DNA of 64,000 nucleotides from Anisodus tanguticus (Eukaryota > Streptophyta > Magnoliopsida > Solanales > Solanaceae): contig CM067555.1 of the NCBI GenBank assembly GCA_034509755.1, positions 20,906,142 through 20,970,141 of the forward strand, written 5' to 3'. Both the position numbers and the translations under genes were made by a program. Below the pieces are notes generated by a model that saw only the letters and a list, made by a program, of their open reading frames with translations, made no database searches and was not told the origin of the DNA. Below are positions 1-12,269 of the stretch, piece after piece (position 1 is the first letter of the stretch; every line of letters begins with the position of its first letter).

Positions 1-889
1 ACAACAACTGAAGATACACAAAGAGAGATAAATATCAAGTTGAAACCACATAGTCCTAACACTAGTAATTAAATACGCCAAATAAGCCATGTTGTTCACC
101 TAATAGTTCATAGGATTAACAAATCGCCTAGATCATATAAGGATTTATAAAGTCACGTAAAAATCACAATCACACAAGACTAATAACTCATATAGACACC
201 AAATCGCACCAAGGTTTATTAATCACGTAATTACTCAATCCATAATTAACTTATGAAACCACTCAATCACATTTAAGCTTCAATAATCTCAAAAGTTACC
301 TATATTGTATGTGGGTTTACTAATGCAAAAAATCATGCTTGACCTCACACATTCTGTTTGATGATACACGCTAATTAGACACAACAGTTCACTTACCCTG
401 CTAACTTATACCTACCATAATATAGATCTTACAATGGAGAACACTTTGTTAAACACTTATTATCTCTAGTCTTAAACCTTATGTATAGCCATATCCAATT
501 GCAAGCAAGACACATATTAGTCAGTTAGGCTCTTTCTATAAGTTCTAAGTAATTTCCATTTCTTTATCTCTAATTACCAAAATAGCAATTTCACACATAA
601 ACAACATACAAACAAAACCACACGACCACAACTCAACGACCATACCAGCAATCCATACTAGACCCTTTATCAATTAACCCTGTCACTTACCAAGCAATAC
701 AAGCCAATGAAACTCACCAACACAAATAAGACCGACAATGAGTACCCAGACTCATAAAGGTGTAACCATACAGTCTAATATATAGAGAACAAGTCAATCA
801 TGACAACCAAATAGTCTAATATAATAAATCCAATCATATAATCCTAATTAAATCAGGAAATCACTCAAAGTTCCAATAACCAATCCATG
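1..889. other. AT-rich intergenic sequence, no gene seen
   Basis: No coding region, RNA gene or clear repeat boundary was recognised. The composition (A+C rich with short oligo-A and oligo-T runs) resembles the distal part of the minus-strand LTR remnant that follows, so this may be the internal side or U5 end of that element. That is inference only. Confidence 0.4.
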
Positions 890-2621
890 TCACATTACCA
901 CATATCAAATAATCAATGTATGTATGAATATGAATGCAATGCACGTGCCATGTCCTTTTATCATTCTATATACAAGTTGTCAAGTTTTTATTATGATCAG
1001 CCACCCATGGGGGACCCGCGAAGTCCATATACGTCTCCAAAATTTCCCATCAGAGCCCAATTCTTGGCTGTATAATAACTGTTGCAGGTGTGTAAGCCGT
1101 TCCCCCCGCATATCATCATCATATCAGTGTTGCCATAATCTTATGATGTTCTTACCTTTTCCGATCCCTTGGACCCACAACATATATCATACACTCCAAT
1201 ATCAATATCATCATAACCATAAGTGTGTGAATGCAAATGACAATTTAAGGCAAATATCATAATGTTATGAGACGCAACAAGTATATATATGAATATCATA
1301 TGCTTTAAGAAATACATCAACATATAATCCAAGTACAATCAAGATATCAAGTCAAAACATATGTGATGAATAAGCACAACGATAATAAGTATGGCGACGA
1401 GCCCACACATGGAGACAAGCCTAATCAATCAGCAGTTGGAATCAGCTTTAAGCTGATTCCCCAAATCACCCATCATCACAGTTCAACACCGGTACCCGCC
1501 TACTCAATCATTCATCACAACCATTTGAGTGGGACCCCCAAATATGCCCAATACCCCTATATATTTATAATTAATTACGCACTTCTATTGAAGTCTTGTG
1601 AAAGTAAACCGTAGCCTACCTCAAGCCGAGCAGGAGCCACGATCAGTCGACCTTCTATGCACGTCTGGACTCTTTGGGACACCTCGAAGTAACCATAGTC
1701 TAACACATATATTTTGTACATTAATATCAATTCAAACACACACGAGGACTTGGTCCTTAACCAAACATAAGACATCTAAGATTTACCCCGAGTCCATAGT
1801 GTCAAAATCCTAACTTTATTATTCAACAAGGCTTATATATAACTAGTTATAACCTGAAATTAATTTGAAAAATAACCTTACTTGAACCTTCAATTTCATA
1901 ATTCAATAAAAGCCCAATTTTACAAACCTTAGATTTTTTTCCCAATAATAAAAAGGTTTCCATAATCGAATTAAACTCTTCAACAAGGTCATTTTATAAA
2001 CTCATATACTTATTTAAAAAATCAAGGTCTACCAAATCATTTTTCATCCTTTAATCATGATTCCATTAATTTCAACTACCATAGAGTTTAACTCATTTTC
2101 CCATTTCATCTTTTACCCCCAAAACTAGAAACATGAAAGAACAATCAAAAGAGATGGAGAGATTACCTTCCATGAAGGATTCTTAGGTCAAAACGGTAGG
2201 AAAACCCCTTAGACCAGTCCCCAATTCGAGATACATATTTTATGAAAAGTGGGATATTTTAGAACTTTTAATCCCATTGGTCGAACAACGTTTCTGGCCC
2301 TACGGACTGGATCCCATAGGCACGGATGCGCTTTAGCATAATAAGTGACCGGTGAGGCAAAGGCACTTGCCATCTCGCCTTAGTGCAGAAGCAAGAAGGA
2401 AAATGCAGGCATAGACTTGGCTTTTTCGCCGGTGTGGATATAACCTCGCTGGAGCAGAACTGATCCTTCAACAATTATTCCAGTCAATAAGTCTTCTTTT
2501 CGAGTCGTAATAGTCACTTTACTCATAATTTCCATAGGTAATAGTCATCGGTGAATGCCCGGATGAGGGCTATAATAGGAATTGAGACGAAAGGTTCATA
2601 ACGATTAAACGGGTCATTACA
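890..2621 (-). mobile_element. Gypsy-type LTR remnant, minus strand
   Basis: Read on the minus strand, a TG-start LTR motif of the TGTAATGACCCG type begins at 2621; such starts are common for Solanaceae gypsy LTRs. The body carries a GC-richer block (about 2270-2560) and ends in AT-rich sequence. Part of it (1358-1620) is repeated in inverted orientation at 4378-4625, inside a second LTR. No internal coding region belonging to it is visible, so it is a solo or truncated LTR. The left limit is not resolved and no target duplication was found. The short open frames here are chance. Confidence 0.5.
1358..1620 (+). repeat. Inverted repeat, left arm (partner 4378-4625)
   Basis: The stretch beginning TGTGATGAATAAGCAC and running through GAGTGGGACCCCC matches the reverse complement of 4378-4625 at most positions, with small indels. 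It marks two LTR copies of one family inserted in opposite orientation about 2.8 kb apart. Confidence 0.8.
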
Positions 2622-2985
2622 TGTCGATACATACTTACAATATCTATTTTATCATGATTAGAGAATATTATAAGACGCTTGGATGCATACTCTAGTTTGC
2701 TCATGAAAGAAAAGTTAAAATATCAAGTCCCAAGACTACATCATGCTGAAAGAACACAAGTAACTACATCACAATCCCTTTCTAGCTTGTCTAGAAATTT
2801 CTTGATAGACTAACCAACATAGGTACAAACAGACACAAACACAGGTGCGAACAAGAAGGATATTTGGGCTCAAATTAACATGTAGAGGTCTAGGAAGAGT
2901 TTTTGAATCAATTCTTTAAGTTAGCATGCTAGAGATTAGCCTAGTTTTGTCATTTAAAATTGTATAGGATACAATGACAACTAGT
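2622..2985. other. Spacer between two opposed LTRs
   Basis: About 360 bp between the start of the minus-strand LTR (2621) and the start of the plus-strand LTR (2986). Nothing recognisable is seen in it. It may be the original insertion-site sequence. Confidence 0.4.
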
Positions 2986-4835
2986 GTAATGATCCGTCTG
3001 ATCATTTTTTGGCTAAAGACCCTTATTTGGCCATATTACCCTTCTTGCAGACTCTATGCGGGGTATATGATGCATGGGGATGGATGACACGGATCTCGAT
3101 GATCATTTATGTAAGTTTCGAAAGAAAATTCCAAAATAAGAATCTTAGAGTTGGATAGTTTGACTCAAAGTTGATTTTGGAGTATATGATTTGTTTTCAG
3201 GTTCCTTCTCTTCTGGTAGTTCCGGAGGGTCATATATAATTTAGTCGAGTTATTGGTTCACTTATCGAGACAATCAAATGAATATTTTTGGTCCTATTTG
3301 TAAATTTTGGATATTTGGTTATTTTAGGAAATTCTTTAGAAATGTATGTCTTTGCTCTATAAAATTGGAAACCCGAGGGCACGAGTGAGTTTGTAGCACT
3401 GTTTACCTTGGGAGAGCATGTCAGATTTGTGTCCGAGAGGTCTCGGGAGTGTTTTATGTATTTGATGGAAGTTTGAGTTAGAATCCATTTTACTGGTGTC
3501 TAGTGTCCGCCCCCTACGACACCGTTGTCTGCTCCCGCGTGTCCGCCTTTGTAGAGGTCAATTCGCAAAAATAGGTTTTGAGGTTTTGTGAGAGTTCGGC
3601 CTCAGTGAGGTTTTTCCTATGAGTGTATAGAGGTTTTTCACGCAGGGTCATGGTCTGTTGCTGCATTGGGGAAGCTGTCAAGTAATTGCGCCCCAACGAG
3701 GTCTTTTACACCGGGGCGAGACCGCGCATGCAGAGTCAAGTATGTGGGGGAGGAATTGCTGGGCCTGGTAACCTAGTAAATTATGTAGGTCAAATCACTT
3801 TCCAAAATAACATTTCCTCGATTCTAGAGCTGCTAAGAGGGGATCTTTGAAAGTTTTGGCCAAATTCTTCATTTGAAGGTTCTTCACCCTTGTGATTATA
3901 TTTCATGTTTTAAGTCTCAAACTGTGGTATAGAGTGTATGTGAATTGGGAAAGATGAATTCTAGTTTACCTATGAGAATAAGAGAGGTTAAATCTTTGAT
4001 TTAAGGGTGTAAAAGAAATTAGTTTACTTTTATATTGTGAATTAGTATTAGAATATGATAGAAAATCATGTTGTAGCCTTTAATTTGATTATATAAACCC
4101 TTTTTGATTTGGGAGAAATTCTAATTAACTTAAGGATATGATCACTTAGTATGTGTCTATGTTTTTTGAGTGATAAAGTTGGGATCTTGATAACGTGAGC
4201 CAGGGTTGGTTTTGGAAGTCTGGGTATGTTTAAGGACTCAGTCCTTGTATTACATGTAAGCTTTATGTTAACGAATAGTATATACGTGTTACACTTCGAT
4301 TACCATGAGGTGCTCTAGAAGGGCAAAGCTTGCGTTGAGGGTTGACCGTTTGAGGCTCTTGTTCGGCCCAAAGGTAGGCTACAATTTACTTTCACTAGAC
4401 TCCAATAGAAGTACATAATTAGTTATAAATATTGAAGGGAATTGGACGTGTTTGGGGGTCCCACTCAAATGGTTGTGATGAACATTTGAGTGGGTACCGG
4501 TGTTGAACTGTGATAATGGGTGATTTTGGCAATCATCCTTAAGCTGGGTTCGACTGCTATTGTTTGGGCTTGTTGCCATTATGTGGGATCGTCGCCATAC
4601 TTGTTATTGTTGTGCTTATTCATCACACACACTTCTATATGATATCTCGATTGTACTTGGATTATATTTTATTGAATTCTTGAAGGCATGTGATATTCAT
4701 ATCTATATTTGGTTGCATTTCATTACATATTGATTTCTTGCCTTGAATCGTCATTTGCATTCATACACGCATGGTTCTGATGATATTGATATTAGAGTGG
4801 TATAAAAATGATGCATTCATACATTCATTATGCGT
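2986..4835 (+). mobile_element. Gypsy-type LTR remnant, plus strand
   Basis: Starts with TGTAATGATCCGTCTG, the plus-strand counterpart of the start seen at 2621. It has a GC-richer block with short direct motifs (about 3500-3740) and a distal part homologous in inverted orientation to 1358-1620. No PBS or gag follows it, so it is probably a solo or truncated LTR. The right end is estimated from where similarity to the other copy fades. Family placement (Tekay/Del-like chromovirus) is inference from the start motif. Confidence 0.5.
4378..4625 (-). repeat. Inverted repeat, right arm (partner 1358-1620)
   Basis: The reverse complement reads TGTGATGAATAAGCAC and continues in parallel with 1358-1620. 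The match includes the GAGTGGGACCCCC block and the AATTA-rich segment after it. Confidence 0.8.
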
Positions 4836-5418
4836 TGATTAGCACTAGACAGGGATGCAGATGCACTAGGCAGTGACAACATGACATACATGAAGAAGAT
4901 GCAGACAATCTTTACTCGTCATTCATGACAACTTTGGTCAATTTAAAACACATGCAGAGACTTAATGTTCATTTAGCACTAGACAGGGATGCAGATGGAC
5001 ATGAAACATACAACATTTGAGATTAACACAAGTGACATGACTTAAGAGCAGGGCACATAACCAAGTCATGGTCACATTGAGATATGCAGGTAACCACGTA
5101 ATCCAAAACATCAACATAGATTCTAAAATAAACATGGTTAATTCACACAATATTAACATGATGTCACTTCAAGGTTTAAGGCAAACACAAACCAAGTTAG
5201 TACTAAACAGAAAGGTTGACACAGGTAGCAAATCCACATGATATAACTAGTTAGGTTAAAAAGTCTTAAAAGTCATTTTGACTTGGGCTAAGTTCAGTTT
5301 CCACATATAATGAACATAGGTTTGTCATAAGATGAATCACACAAACACTGGAAACAAGGTGTTCAGATACCAAGCCTAAACCAACTCCAATATGCCCACA
5401 AAACATGATAAAGACTAA
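4836..5418. other. Non-coding stretch with a 25-bp direct repeat
   Basis: No gene is seen. An identical 25-bp word occurs at 4839-4863 and 4973-4997 (begins TTAGCACTAGACAGG), 134 bp apart. The 3 bases TAA at 5416-5418 are the left target duplication of the next element. Confidence 0.6.
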
Positions 5419-6566
5419 GGGTATGTTCGGTACGGAGGAAAATGTTTTCCATGGAAAATGTTTTCTTGAAAAATAAGTGAATTTCTACTTATTTCTCATA
5501 TTCATTTGGGTAGTGAAAAATAAGTGAATTTCTTACTTATTTTCTCATGTTCAGTTGGTTGGTAGAAAACATTTTTCGGAAAATACCCACACAAGCCCCA
5601 CCCCATACCACACCAACCCCACTACCCACTACCCAATAACCACCCCCACCCTCGAACGCACTTCATCTTTACCCACCCCTACCCCACACCACCACTCACC
5701 CCACTCTGAACCCACTCTACACCACACCATTATTCACTCTGACCCACCCCTCCCCGAACCCACCCCACACCACCACCCACCTCCACCACCCCACACCAAA
5801 TTTAACCACACAAACTTTCATTTTTATAAAGGTAAAATAAAATATGAAGTAGAAAATTTGGGAAGGGTAGGGGGTGTCGAGGGGGTGAGAGAGTGGGTGT
5901 AGAAAATCAGAAAATAAAACTTTTCAATTTTTTTTTAAAATAAATAATTTTTTTGGGAGGGGGGTTGGAACGTAGAAGATCAACAAAAAAACTTTTTTTA
6001 TAAATTTCTTTTTGGAGGGGGTGGTTGGCCGGGGGGGGGTTGTAGAAAACAAAAAAATTCAAAACTTATTTTATAAAAAAATAATTTTGTGGAGGGACTG
6101 GTTGGGCGAGGGGAGGTAGGGGTGTCGTAGAAAACCCAAATTTTTTTTGGAGGGGTTGGGTGGGTGGTGTAGAAAACCAAAAAAGAAAAACTTTAAATTT
6201 TTTTTTTGGTGGTGGGTGGTTGGGGTTTGATGGTTGGGGGTGATTTGGCTAGTGGTTGGTGAAATGTCACTTGTGGACTTGTTTTTTCTACTTTGATTAG
6301 GGAAGTCATTTTCCCCATTTTTAAGGAATTTTTTCTTTAAAAAAATTATTTGTTTTTATTATATAGGGGTAGGGGAAGAGGAAATGGGCAGGAGAATATA
6401 ATGTGGGGATTCGAACCATCACCAACAAGGTGAAAGTTCATTAGCCAACCAACTGAGCTACTAGATCCCTACATTTTTAAGAAACTTGTTTTCTTAAAGA
6501 AAATATTTTCCAAAATTTTTGACCAAATGTTCATGAGAAAATTGGAAAACATTACCGAACACAGTC
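5419..6566. mobile_element. Tourist/PIF-Harbinger-like non-autonomous element
   Basis: The element is bounded by 14-bp imperfect terminal inverted repeats (GGGTATGTTCGGTA on the left; the right end reads TACCGAACACAGTC, whose reverse complement is GACTGTGTTCGGTA). A direct TAA lies on both sides (5416-5418 and 6567-6569). TIRs of this form with a TAA/TTA duplication are typical of Tourist-like MITEs. Length is 1148 bp without any transposase, so it would need a helper. The left half is strongly C-rich (5580-5810), and the right half is G-rich with five degenerate repeats each beginning near GTAGAAAA (5899, 5972, 6042, 6127, 6169). The open frame at 5555-5902 is low-complexity and not a gene. 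Confidence 0.8.
6326..6471 (-). mobile_element. tRNA-derived SINE inside the MITE
   Basis: On the minus strand a tRNA-like head contains an A box (TAGCTCAGTTGGTTGG, plus coordinates 6445-6460) and a B box (GGTTCGAATCC, 6407-6417), followed by a C-rich body and a T/A-rich tail. A perfect 10-bp direct repeat CATTTTTAAG flanks it (6316-6325 and 6472-6481) and is its target duplication. This is a SolS-like SINE head known from Solanaceae. It is not a functional tRNA gene: the acceptor and anticodon arms do not pair properly. It inserted after the MITE did. Confidence 0.8.
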
Positions 6567-6569
6567 TAA

Positions 6570-8373
6570 AGCAGGCTGAGAAGATGCCTAAAGAGTTAAC
6601 AATCATCACATTTTTTACATACCACATATTTCAGCTAAGAAACCAACATAAATATCATGCTTTTAAGAAAGAAGGGCTGAAATTAATCCTATATACCAAG
6701 ATTAACAGGTTATAAACATCTTTACCCAATACTATTGCTAAGATATATCATTTTAAGTTTATCAAGACCTAGATTTAACCTAAACAATCCCTATATGACC
6801 TTTAAAAGCACCATTACTCTTCATATTAAAGTTTAAAAACTTATTCAACTACCCTAGAGCCTAAAGGACATCCTAATCCATGTTTAAAGCTGTTCTTCTA
6901 CCATTTTGATCCTATAACTTTAGTTAATCATCACAGATAAGTAAGCTAACAATTATGTTTATTAAGAGTTATTAAACACCACAAAATCTGTTAAAGCTAA
7001 GGGCATTTCCCTACTGTAAGCTACTGAATGATCCTAACAGTATTTGTAACAGTAACCATCAACTCTAAGGCATTATTTAGTCATTAACAGTCATTACAAA
7101 TAAGAAATTGAAGATTTAGTTACGATTAGAAATCAACTTTCTATCTTCATCCATGGATCCTTTATTCATACTTATTCAATTGTAAATAGATTCATATTAT
7201 GAATTAAATTATGTCTAACTAAACTAGAATAAGCAAATAACAGTACCAAACACCAATTAAACACATCAATCAACTACTAAACATAAAATACAGAGCATAA
7301 AACATGATTTAGGCAGAAATTAAAAAGGGAAATGGCATTACATTGTATGGAGGCTGCCGAAAGATCGAAGAGGGCTTGAATCTTCACTCCAAACCTCGAC
7401 ACTCAAATCACACGAAAGGAAAAGGGTTTAGATTGTGAACGACTAGTTAAGGAAAATCGGGTTCCACCAAAGGGTTTGAATCGCAATTTAAGCAAGAACT
7501 AATCAGATTTAACTCGAAAAATGGCTCTAAAAATATGAGTGCCAGAGATTTAAAGTTCGGACCTCTGAAAATGAGGATTGGAGGTTCAATTTATTGAACT
7601 CAGCCAACCCTAGAATATTGGATCCCAAGACGTGGGATATGTAGATTTGGGGGAAAGTTTCCTTCCAAAATTGATTAGCCAATAGAAATTGTGGATTTAA
7701 AATCAAATCGGACAAATCCATTAAAACGCAGTAGAAAAGCAAGTGGCAGAGGGGTAACCTCACCTTTAGGGTATGGGGTATAGACGAAGCTCTGCGAGGA
7801 TCTGGTGGGATAAGGGCAAGATCAATTAATGCTCTTGCCCAAAATGGACGAGCAACAAATGAATCGAGGCATGCGTACAAATACCATTGCTATTTTAAGC
7901 CTCTGGAGAAGATGAGCTGCAAGGGTTCGTAAATGGGAATGGGCATCCTTTTTTACGCTTGAAGAGTGTGCTGGGCCGGGTCATGATCCAATTAGGCCGG
8001 ACCCAACCGTCCTTATCTTTAAACAGTAACGGCCCAAACACCCCCTTTTAAAAAAATTAAAAGCATTGACCACATTTTACACAATGTGGCCATTTATTAA
8101 ATTATGGAAGGATAAAATCTTTTCAATTTTCACCAAATTAATTTCACAATTATCTTTAAAGTTTTAAATTGAAATTAATGATCAAGATAATGTAAAAATA
8201 GAATATGATATACAATAAATATATTGGATAATTTTTTTTGTCAAATGAAATGACTAAATATTTTTGGAATAATTTCGTAAAATCATTTTTGTCTTGTAAA
8301 AAGTATACTTCACCCGTCTGTGACTCGGGATCCATGAATAATTAAATAGAATTATTGGAGGGTAAAATTAGGT
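6570..8373 (-). other. LTR-like and non-coding sequence, no gene
   Basis: No intact gene. Read on the minus strand, sequence starting at about 8376 (TGACACCTAATTTTACCC) resembles the start of the plus-strand LTR at 35691 (TGTTGACACTCAATTTTGG), including a downstream block with ATTTCATTTG. About 7000-8376 may therefore be an LTR of that family on the minus strand. The open frame at 7527-7880 has no recognisable domain. Sequence 6570-7000 is AT-rich and unassigned. Confidence 0.4.
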
Positions 8374-8491
8374 GTCAGCAGAGGGTCTATCGGAAACAAC
8401 CTCTCTACCTCCCAAGGTAAAGGTAAAATCTGCGTACACTCTACCCTCTTCAGACCCCAGTTTGTGAGATTTCACTGGATATGTTGTTGTA
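8374..8491 (+). mobile_element. Au-like SINE / RTE tail
   Basis: Contains the well-known plant block GAGGGTCTATCGGAAACA, then TCTGCGTACACTCTACCC, and ends in TTGTTGT, as Au SINEs and the 3' ends of RTE LINEs do. Only this 3' portion is evident, so it may be a 5'-truncated copy of either element. Confidence 0.7.
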
Positions 8492-9038
8492 TCTTATACA
8501 TCATACCTTTTGCTCCATGAAGAGTTAAGAAGTTAGTTAGATAAGGAAATCCTTTCTCTTTACACATGTCATCCAAAGGGAATTTATGATGCCACCTCAA
8601 CTTATGTGCATGTGTTTAATTATTCACTTGCTTTCACTTGTTTAAATCCACATGAATTATATCCACATAATATTTATCCAATAATCTTAATTAATTTCTT
8701 GTCTTCTATTACAATCCCTCATTTAACCAATTATACACATAATTAATTTTTTTGATATCAATTCACTTATAAAATAATAATTTTTAACACACTTCATATA
8801 CTCATTATCATGACCATGTGATATACCACTAATTCATACCTCATTTTTAGCACACACAAAATATTATTTCTCAATATCGTTGTCGCACTTTTAAGTCATA
8901 AATCATTTCAAGACTTCATCTTTGTATACACCGAGTTCTTGCTATGCATACTTGAATATGACAGAATTCCCTGACGCTCAAATCTACTTACATACGTTTA
9001 GCAGTTCAAAACATAGCCTAAAAGTACGAGGTGTAACA
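8492..9038 (-). mobile_element. Diverged LTR fragment, minus strand
   Basis: On the minus strand, a start of the type TGTTACACCTCGTACTTTTAGG at 9038 parallels the start of the LTR at 16843 (TGTAACATCCCGTACTTTCGG). Further shared words follow, such as GAGTATATGAAG and runs of TTAATTA. It is an old, diverged member of that LTR family. The left limit is unclear where the SINE tail begins. Confidence 0.5.
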
Positions 9039-9734
9039 ATATGTATATTACTTTTAGCATATATTTTCTATGCGCAACATCAATTACCCAAAATGGAATC
9101 AAGAGACTACACTTATAGCATGGAACTCGACTCACTAGAGCAATATCGAATAACGAACATGTGAAACTGTCAAGTTCTACAGCTGGAGTGTGTTTCAATA
9201 AAATATTCCTTTTAGTTTCTTTTGAAAGACAACATATGATAAAGATTCATATGCCGAAAGAGGTGAAAGGATATCCATTACATACCTTATGCTTTTTTTA
9301 TTCTTAACTCAAGATCCTCGAAATTCGTACAATATTTTACACTCTTGGATTATCTTCTGTATTTAGTAAGCATAGGAAAGCTCGTTATGATCTTTACATT
9401 TCAGTGGTAGGATTCACTTATATCCATATATAGTTAACGACTCAACCCAATACTCTGAGGCTCACCTTTGGGAACATATGAACTCAATGACAATGAAAGA
9501 TGAATCATTTATAAGAACTTGATAACCGATGAGGTACACTAGCTTTGGAAGGATCCTTAATAACAAGAACATGATGGTTATAAGGGAACTCGACTATCGG
9601 GACACCATACATAAGAAACCTAAATGACGATAAGAGTAAAACCATCCTTAATACGAATAGAATATCTATTACATCTCACAATATAACTCACATGATCTTA
9701 TTCTTTGAGAAAGCTTGGAACATCTTTTCCAACA
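9039..9734. other. Non-coding stretch before the tandem array
   Basis: No gene is recognised. The short frame at 8922-9164 overlaps the LTR fragment and has no domain. The sequence grades into the degenerate tandem array that is clear from about 9735. Confidence 0.4.
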
Positions 9735-10420
9735 CGGTTTATCTTAAGTTAAGTATTATATCCTAATGTTGATAATTCTGGAAGGCACCTATATGCTTCA
9801 TCTTTGATAGGAACTATAATTCACTCACTATCACATAGGGTTAGTGACACAATTTATCTTAAGTACAACAGTATAACCCAATAAAGATCTTTCTGGAACT
9901 GCCAATACAATTCACCTTAGGTAGAGATCTATAATCCCTCAACGATCACCTGAAAACTATCAATATGATTCATCTTAAGTAAGGTACTATAAACCAATAA
10001 CGGTAATCCATAATCTATCAACATGATTCATCTATACTGCATTAATGATCACTTGAAGGCTATGGACGTGATTCATCTTAATTAGAAGTTATTTTCCATC
10101 TACGATTGACTAATAACTATTAATGCGATTTATATTATGTAACGATCTACACCCCGATGACAATAATCCAAAACTTTCAGTATGATTCACCTTAAGCAAT
10201 AATCTATAACAAGTTAATGGTCACCGGAAAACTATAAATATGATTCATCTTAAGTATTAGTTGATAATCCATTAACAGTGTTTGGGAAGCCTTTAATATA
10301 ATTCTTTTCAAATAGGATACTCTAACCCCTAATAGTAAGTCATAAGCTATCAATATGATTCATCCTAACTAGAATCTATTATCTATCAACAAGCACCTAA
10401 AACTATTGATATAATTGAGG
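9735..10420 (+). repeat. Degenerate ~57-bp tandem array, left part
   Basis: A motif close to GATTCATCTTAAGTA recurs at about 9737, 9794, 9849, 9909, 9967, 10024, 10070, 10127, 10184, 10242, 10300, 10357 and 10413. The usual spacing is 55-60 bp (one step of 46). Between the motifs lies an equally degenerate core near CTATAACCC...ATCAATAT. There is no coding potential. The array is cut by the gypsy element that follows and resumes at 15109. Confidence 0.8.
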
Positions 10421-12101
10421 TGATTCCTCCCTTAGAAGTTTAAGAACACCTTGAAATCCTCTCTAGTTGGCTAAGTAAATTTGAAAGTTCCGTTGAGCTT
10501 GGATGAAAACTTGTTGTGGAAATCATCTTTGTTATTTGAGGTAAGATTTTACTACTCCTATATGCTCCCTAGTTCCTCCTAGCTTAGTTTGTTCAATTGG
10601 TAAGGATAACTTGTAAGATTAAGCTAAACTCCATGAAAGAGTTGTTGTGATTATTGGATTGTTTTTTGTTATTTCTTGAGGTATTTTTGTGGCTAGACGT
10701 TGTAAGGTATGATAGTTGAGAACTTGGTGGTCTTGTAATTTATGAAGAGGATTTGATGCTATCTTGGTTGCCATGAGAACAAAGTGTGAGAATTATGCAC
10801 TCCAAGTGTTCGATAGAATGTCATTGTCAGTCAATTCTTCGATTATTGTCCCGATTATGATTCACGTTAACTATGTCATGTAGATCATCACCCATAATGC
10901 GGACTAGAACTCATGAGACCATCGTAACTAAGATGATTGAGGTATGTAATGATAACCCTGTATGTAAGGCTAACCCTTCTTATAAAATCATGAATTCCAA
11001 AACGTACATCAATTTCTAAACAAAATGTTAAGCAAAGTATTCTAAATCCATGTCTATTTATCCTTTGTCAGGAGTATTTTTCCATCTTTAGATCATATAT
11101 TGTATGTCTTGTCTTGTCAGCTGTATATTTGAGTTTCATATCCCTCCAGGTGGAGCGTATAAAAAGAACTAGTTATCTTGTCAACCAAGTGTCTCCCCAA
11201 GGTAAAGAAAAAAGTTCTATGAGTTATAAAAGGCCAAAAGTGCTACTACTACTATAGTATATTATGAACACCACCGAACTAATATCGGTTAGGCAGTTAT
11301 ATATGTGCATACATACCCTGAACTATAACCAGAGGTCAATAATATACATATAAACACTCCGAGCTAGAATCGGAGGGCAGATTGTATTGTAAAGCATACA
11401 TATAAGAGTTTTAGAACCGTTTTAGAGTCTTATAGTTGCCTTGAGTGGTATACAGGTTATCAGGTTGCTTCTTATGCTCTGTTATAGCTTATGCTTTCAT
11501 ATTATTATTTATGCTTTACATATTGGTATATTTCTTTCGTATTAACATTTCTTTTACCGAGGGCACTGCGTTTTATGTTGCAGGTTCAGATAAATGCCTT
11601 GATAGACCTCCCAATGAGCTGTTGAGTCTCAGCTGTTGGTTGGTAAGCTTCACTTCTTTAGGAGCTTCAGAGTAAGGTGTTTGAGTGGTGTTTTATGTAT
11701 ATATTCAGATAGTGGGTAGGTCGGGTCCCTGTCCCAACCATATGACAGTTTTGTTATTCATAGAGGCTTGTAGACTTGGTCAGTTTTTTTAGTAGTGATG
11801 TATGGCCTTGCTGACCTTGTTGTTGTTTTGTTAACTTGTGATACAGCCTTGTCAGCCTTGTACATATGTTTTGAGTTGGCTTCCCTCATTCAGTATTATA
11901 TTTTCAGATTTCAGCCCCGTTTACATATCGTGGCATTGTCGACCCCTCATTTGTGTTGGTTGTGTTGCTATTCAGTTTACATTCTGGTGTAGCCTGGTCA
12001 GCCAGAAGTTTTATACATTTAGAAGTATTGATTTAGAGTGGTACACTTGGGCCAGTGAGGCAGCGGGTTCCTTCCATACCTCTCTAAGTTGGGGTGTGAT
12101 A
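10421..12101 (+). repeat. 5' LTR of the first gypsy element
   Basis: The LTR runs from the break in the tandem array to the PBS at 12106 and ends GTGTGATA (the usual CA has become TA). Its distal 640 bp match 14467-15108. It carries R/U5 motifs repeated in this family, such as GGCCTTG with TGTTGTTTTG. The start at 10421 is estimated from a TG beside the array break. Confidence 0.6.
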
Positions 12102-12105
12102 AACT

Positions 12106-12117
12106 TGGTATCAGAGC
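12106..12117 (+). promoter_or_regulatory. Primer-binding site, initiator Met tRNA
   Basis: TGGTATCAGAGC, a perfect complement to the 3' end of plant initiator Met tRNA, lies 4 bp after the LTR end. Confidence 0.9.
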
Positions 12118-12269
12118 AAGTCAGTCCTAGGGAGTCTACAAGCTATGTCTAGTAGAGTCTTGTTTATGGATGTGTTGTGCACCACACTTATAAGTGAGAG
12201 GTTGCCGGGCATTTAGGGAATAGTAATAAAAATTCAAGTCTAATTCGTGCTTTGTCCCTTTTTTCAGTC

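Noticed and set aside
5555..5902. 115-codon Pro/His/Thr-rich frame
   Set aside because: It reads the C-rich low-complexity half of the MITE; no domain and no codon bias.
6395..6470. tRNA gene
   Set aside because: A and B boxes are present, but the cloverleaf does not close and the sequence continues into a SINE body with flanking target duplication.
7527..7880. 117-codon minus-strand frame
   Set aside because: No recognisable domain, no splice context, and it lies in probable LTR-derived sequence. Chance frame most likely.
8922..9164. 80-codon frame with hydrophobic stretch
   Set aside because: Overlaps a diverged minus-strand LTR start; no homology recognised.
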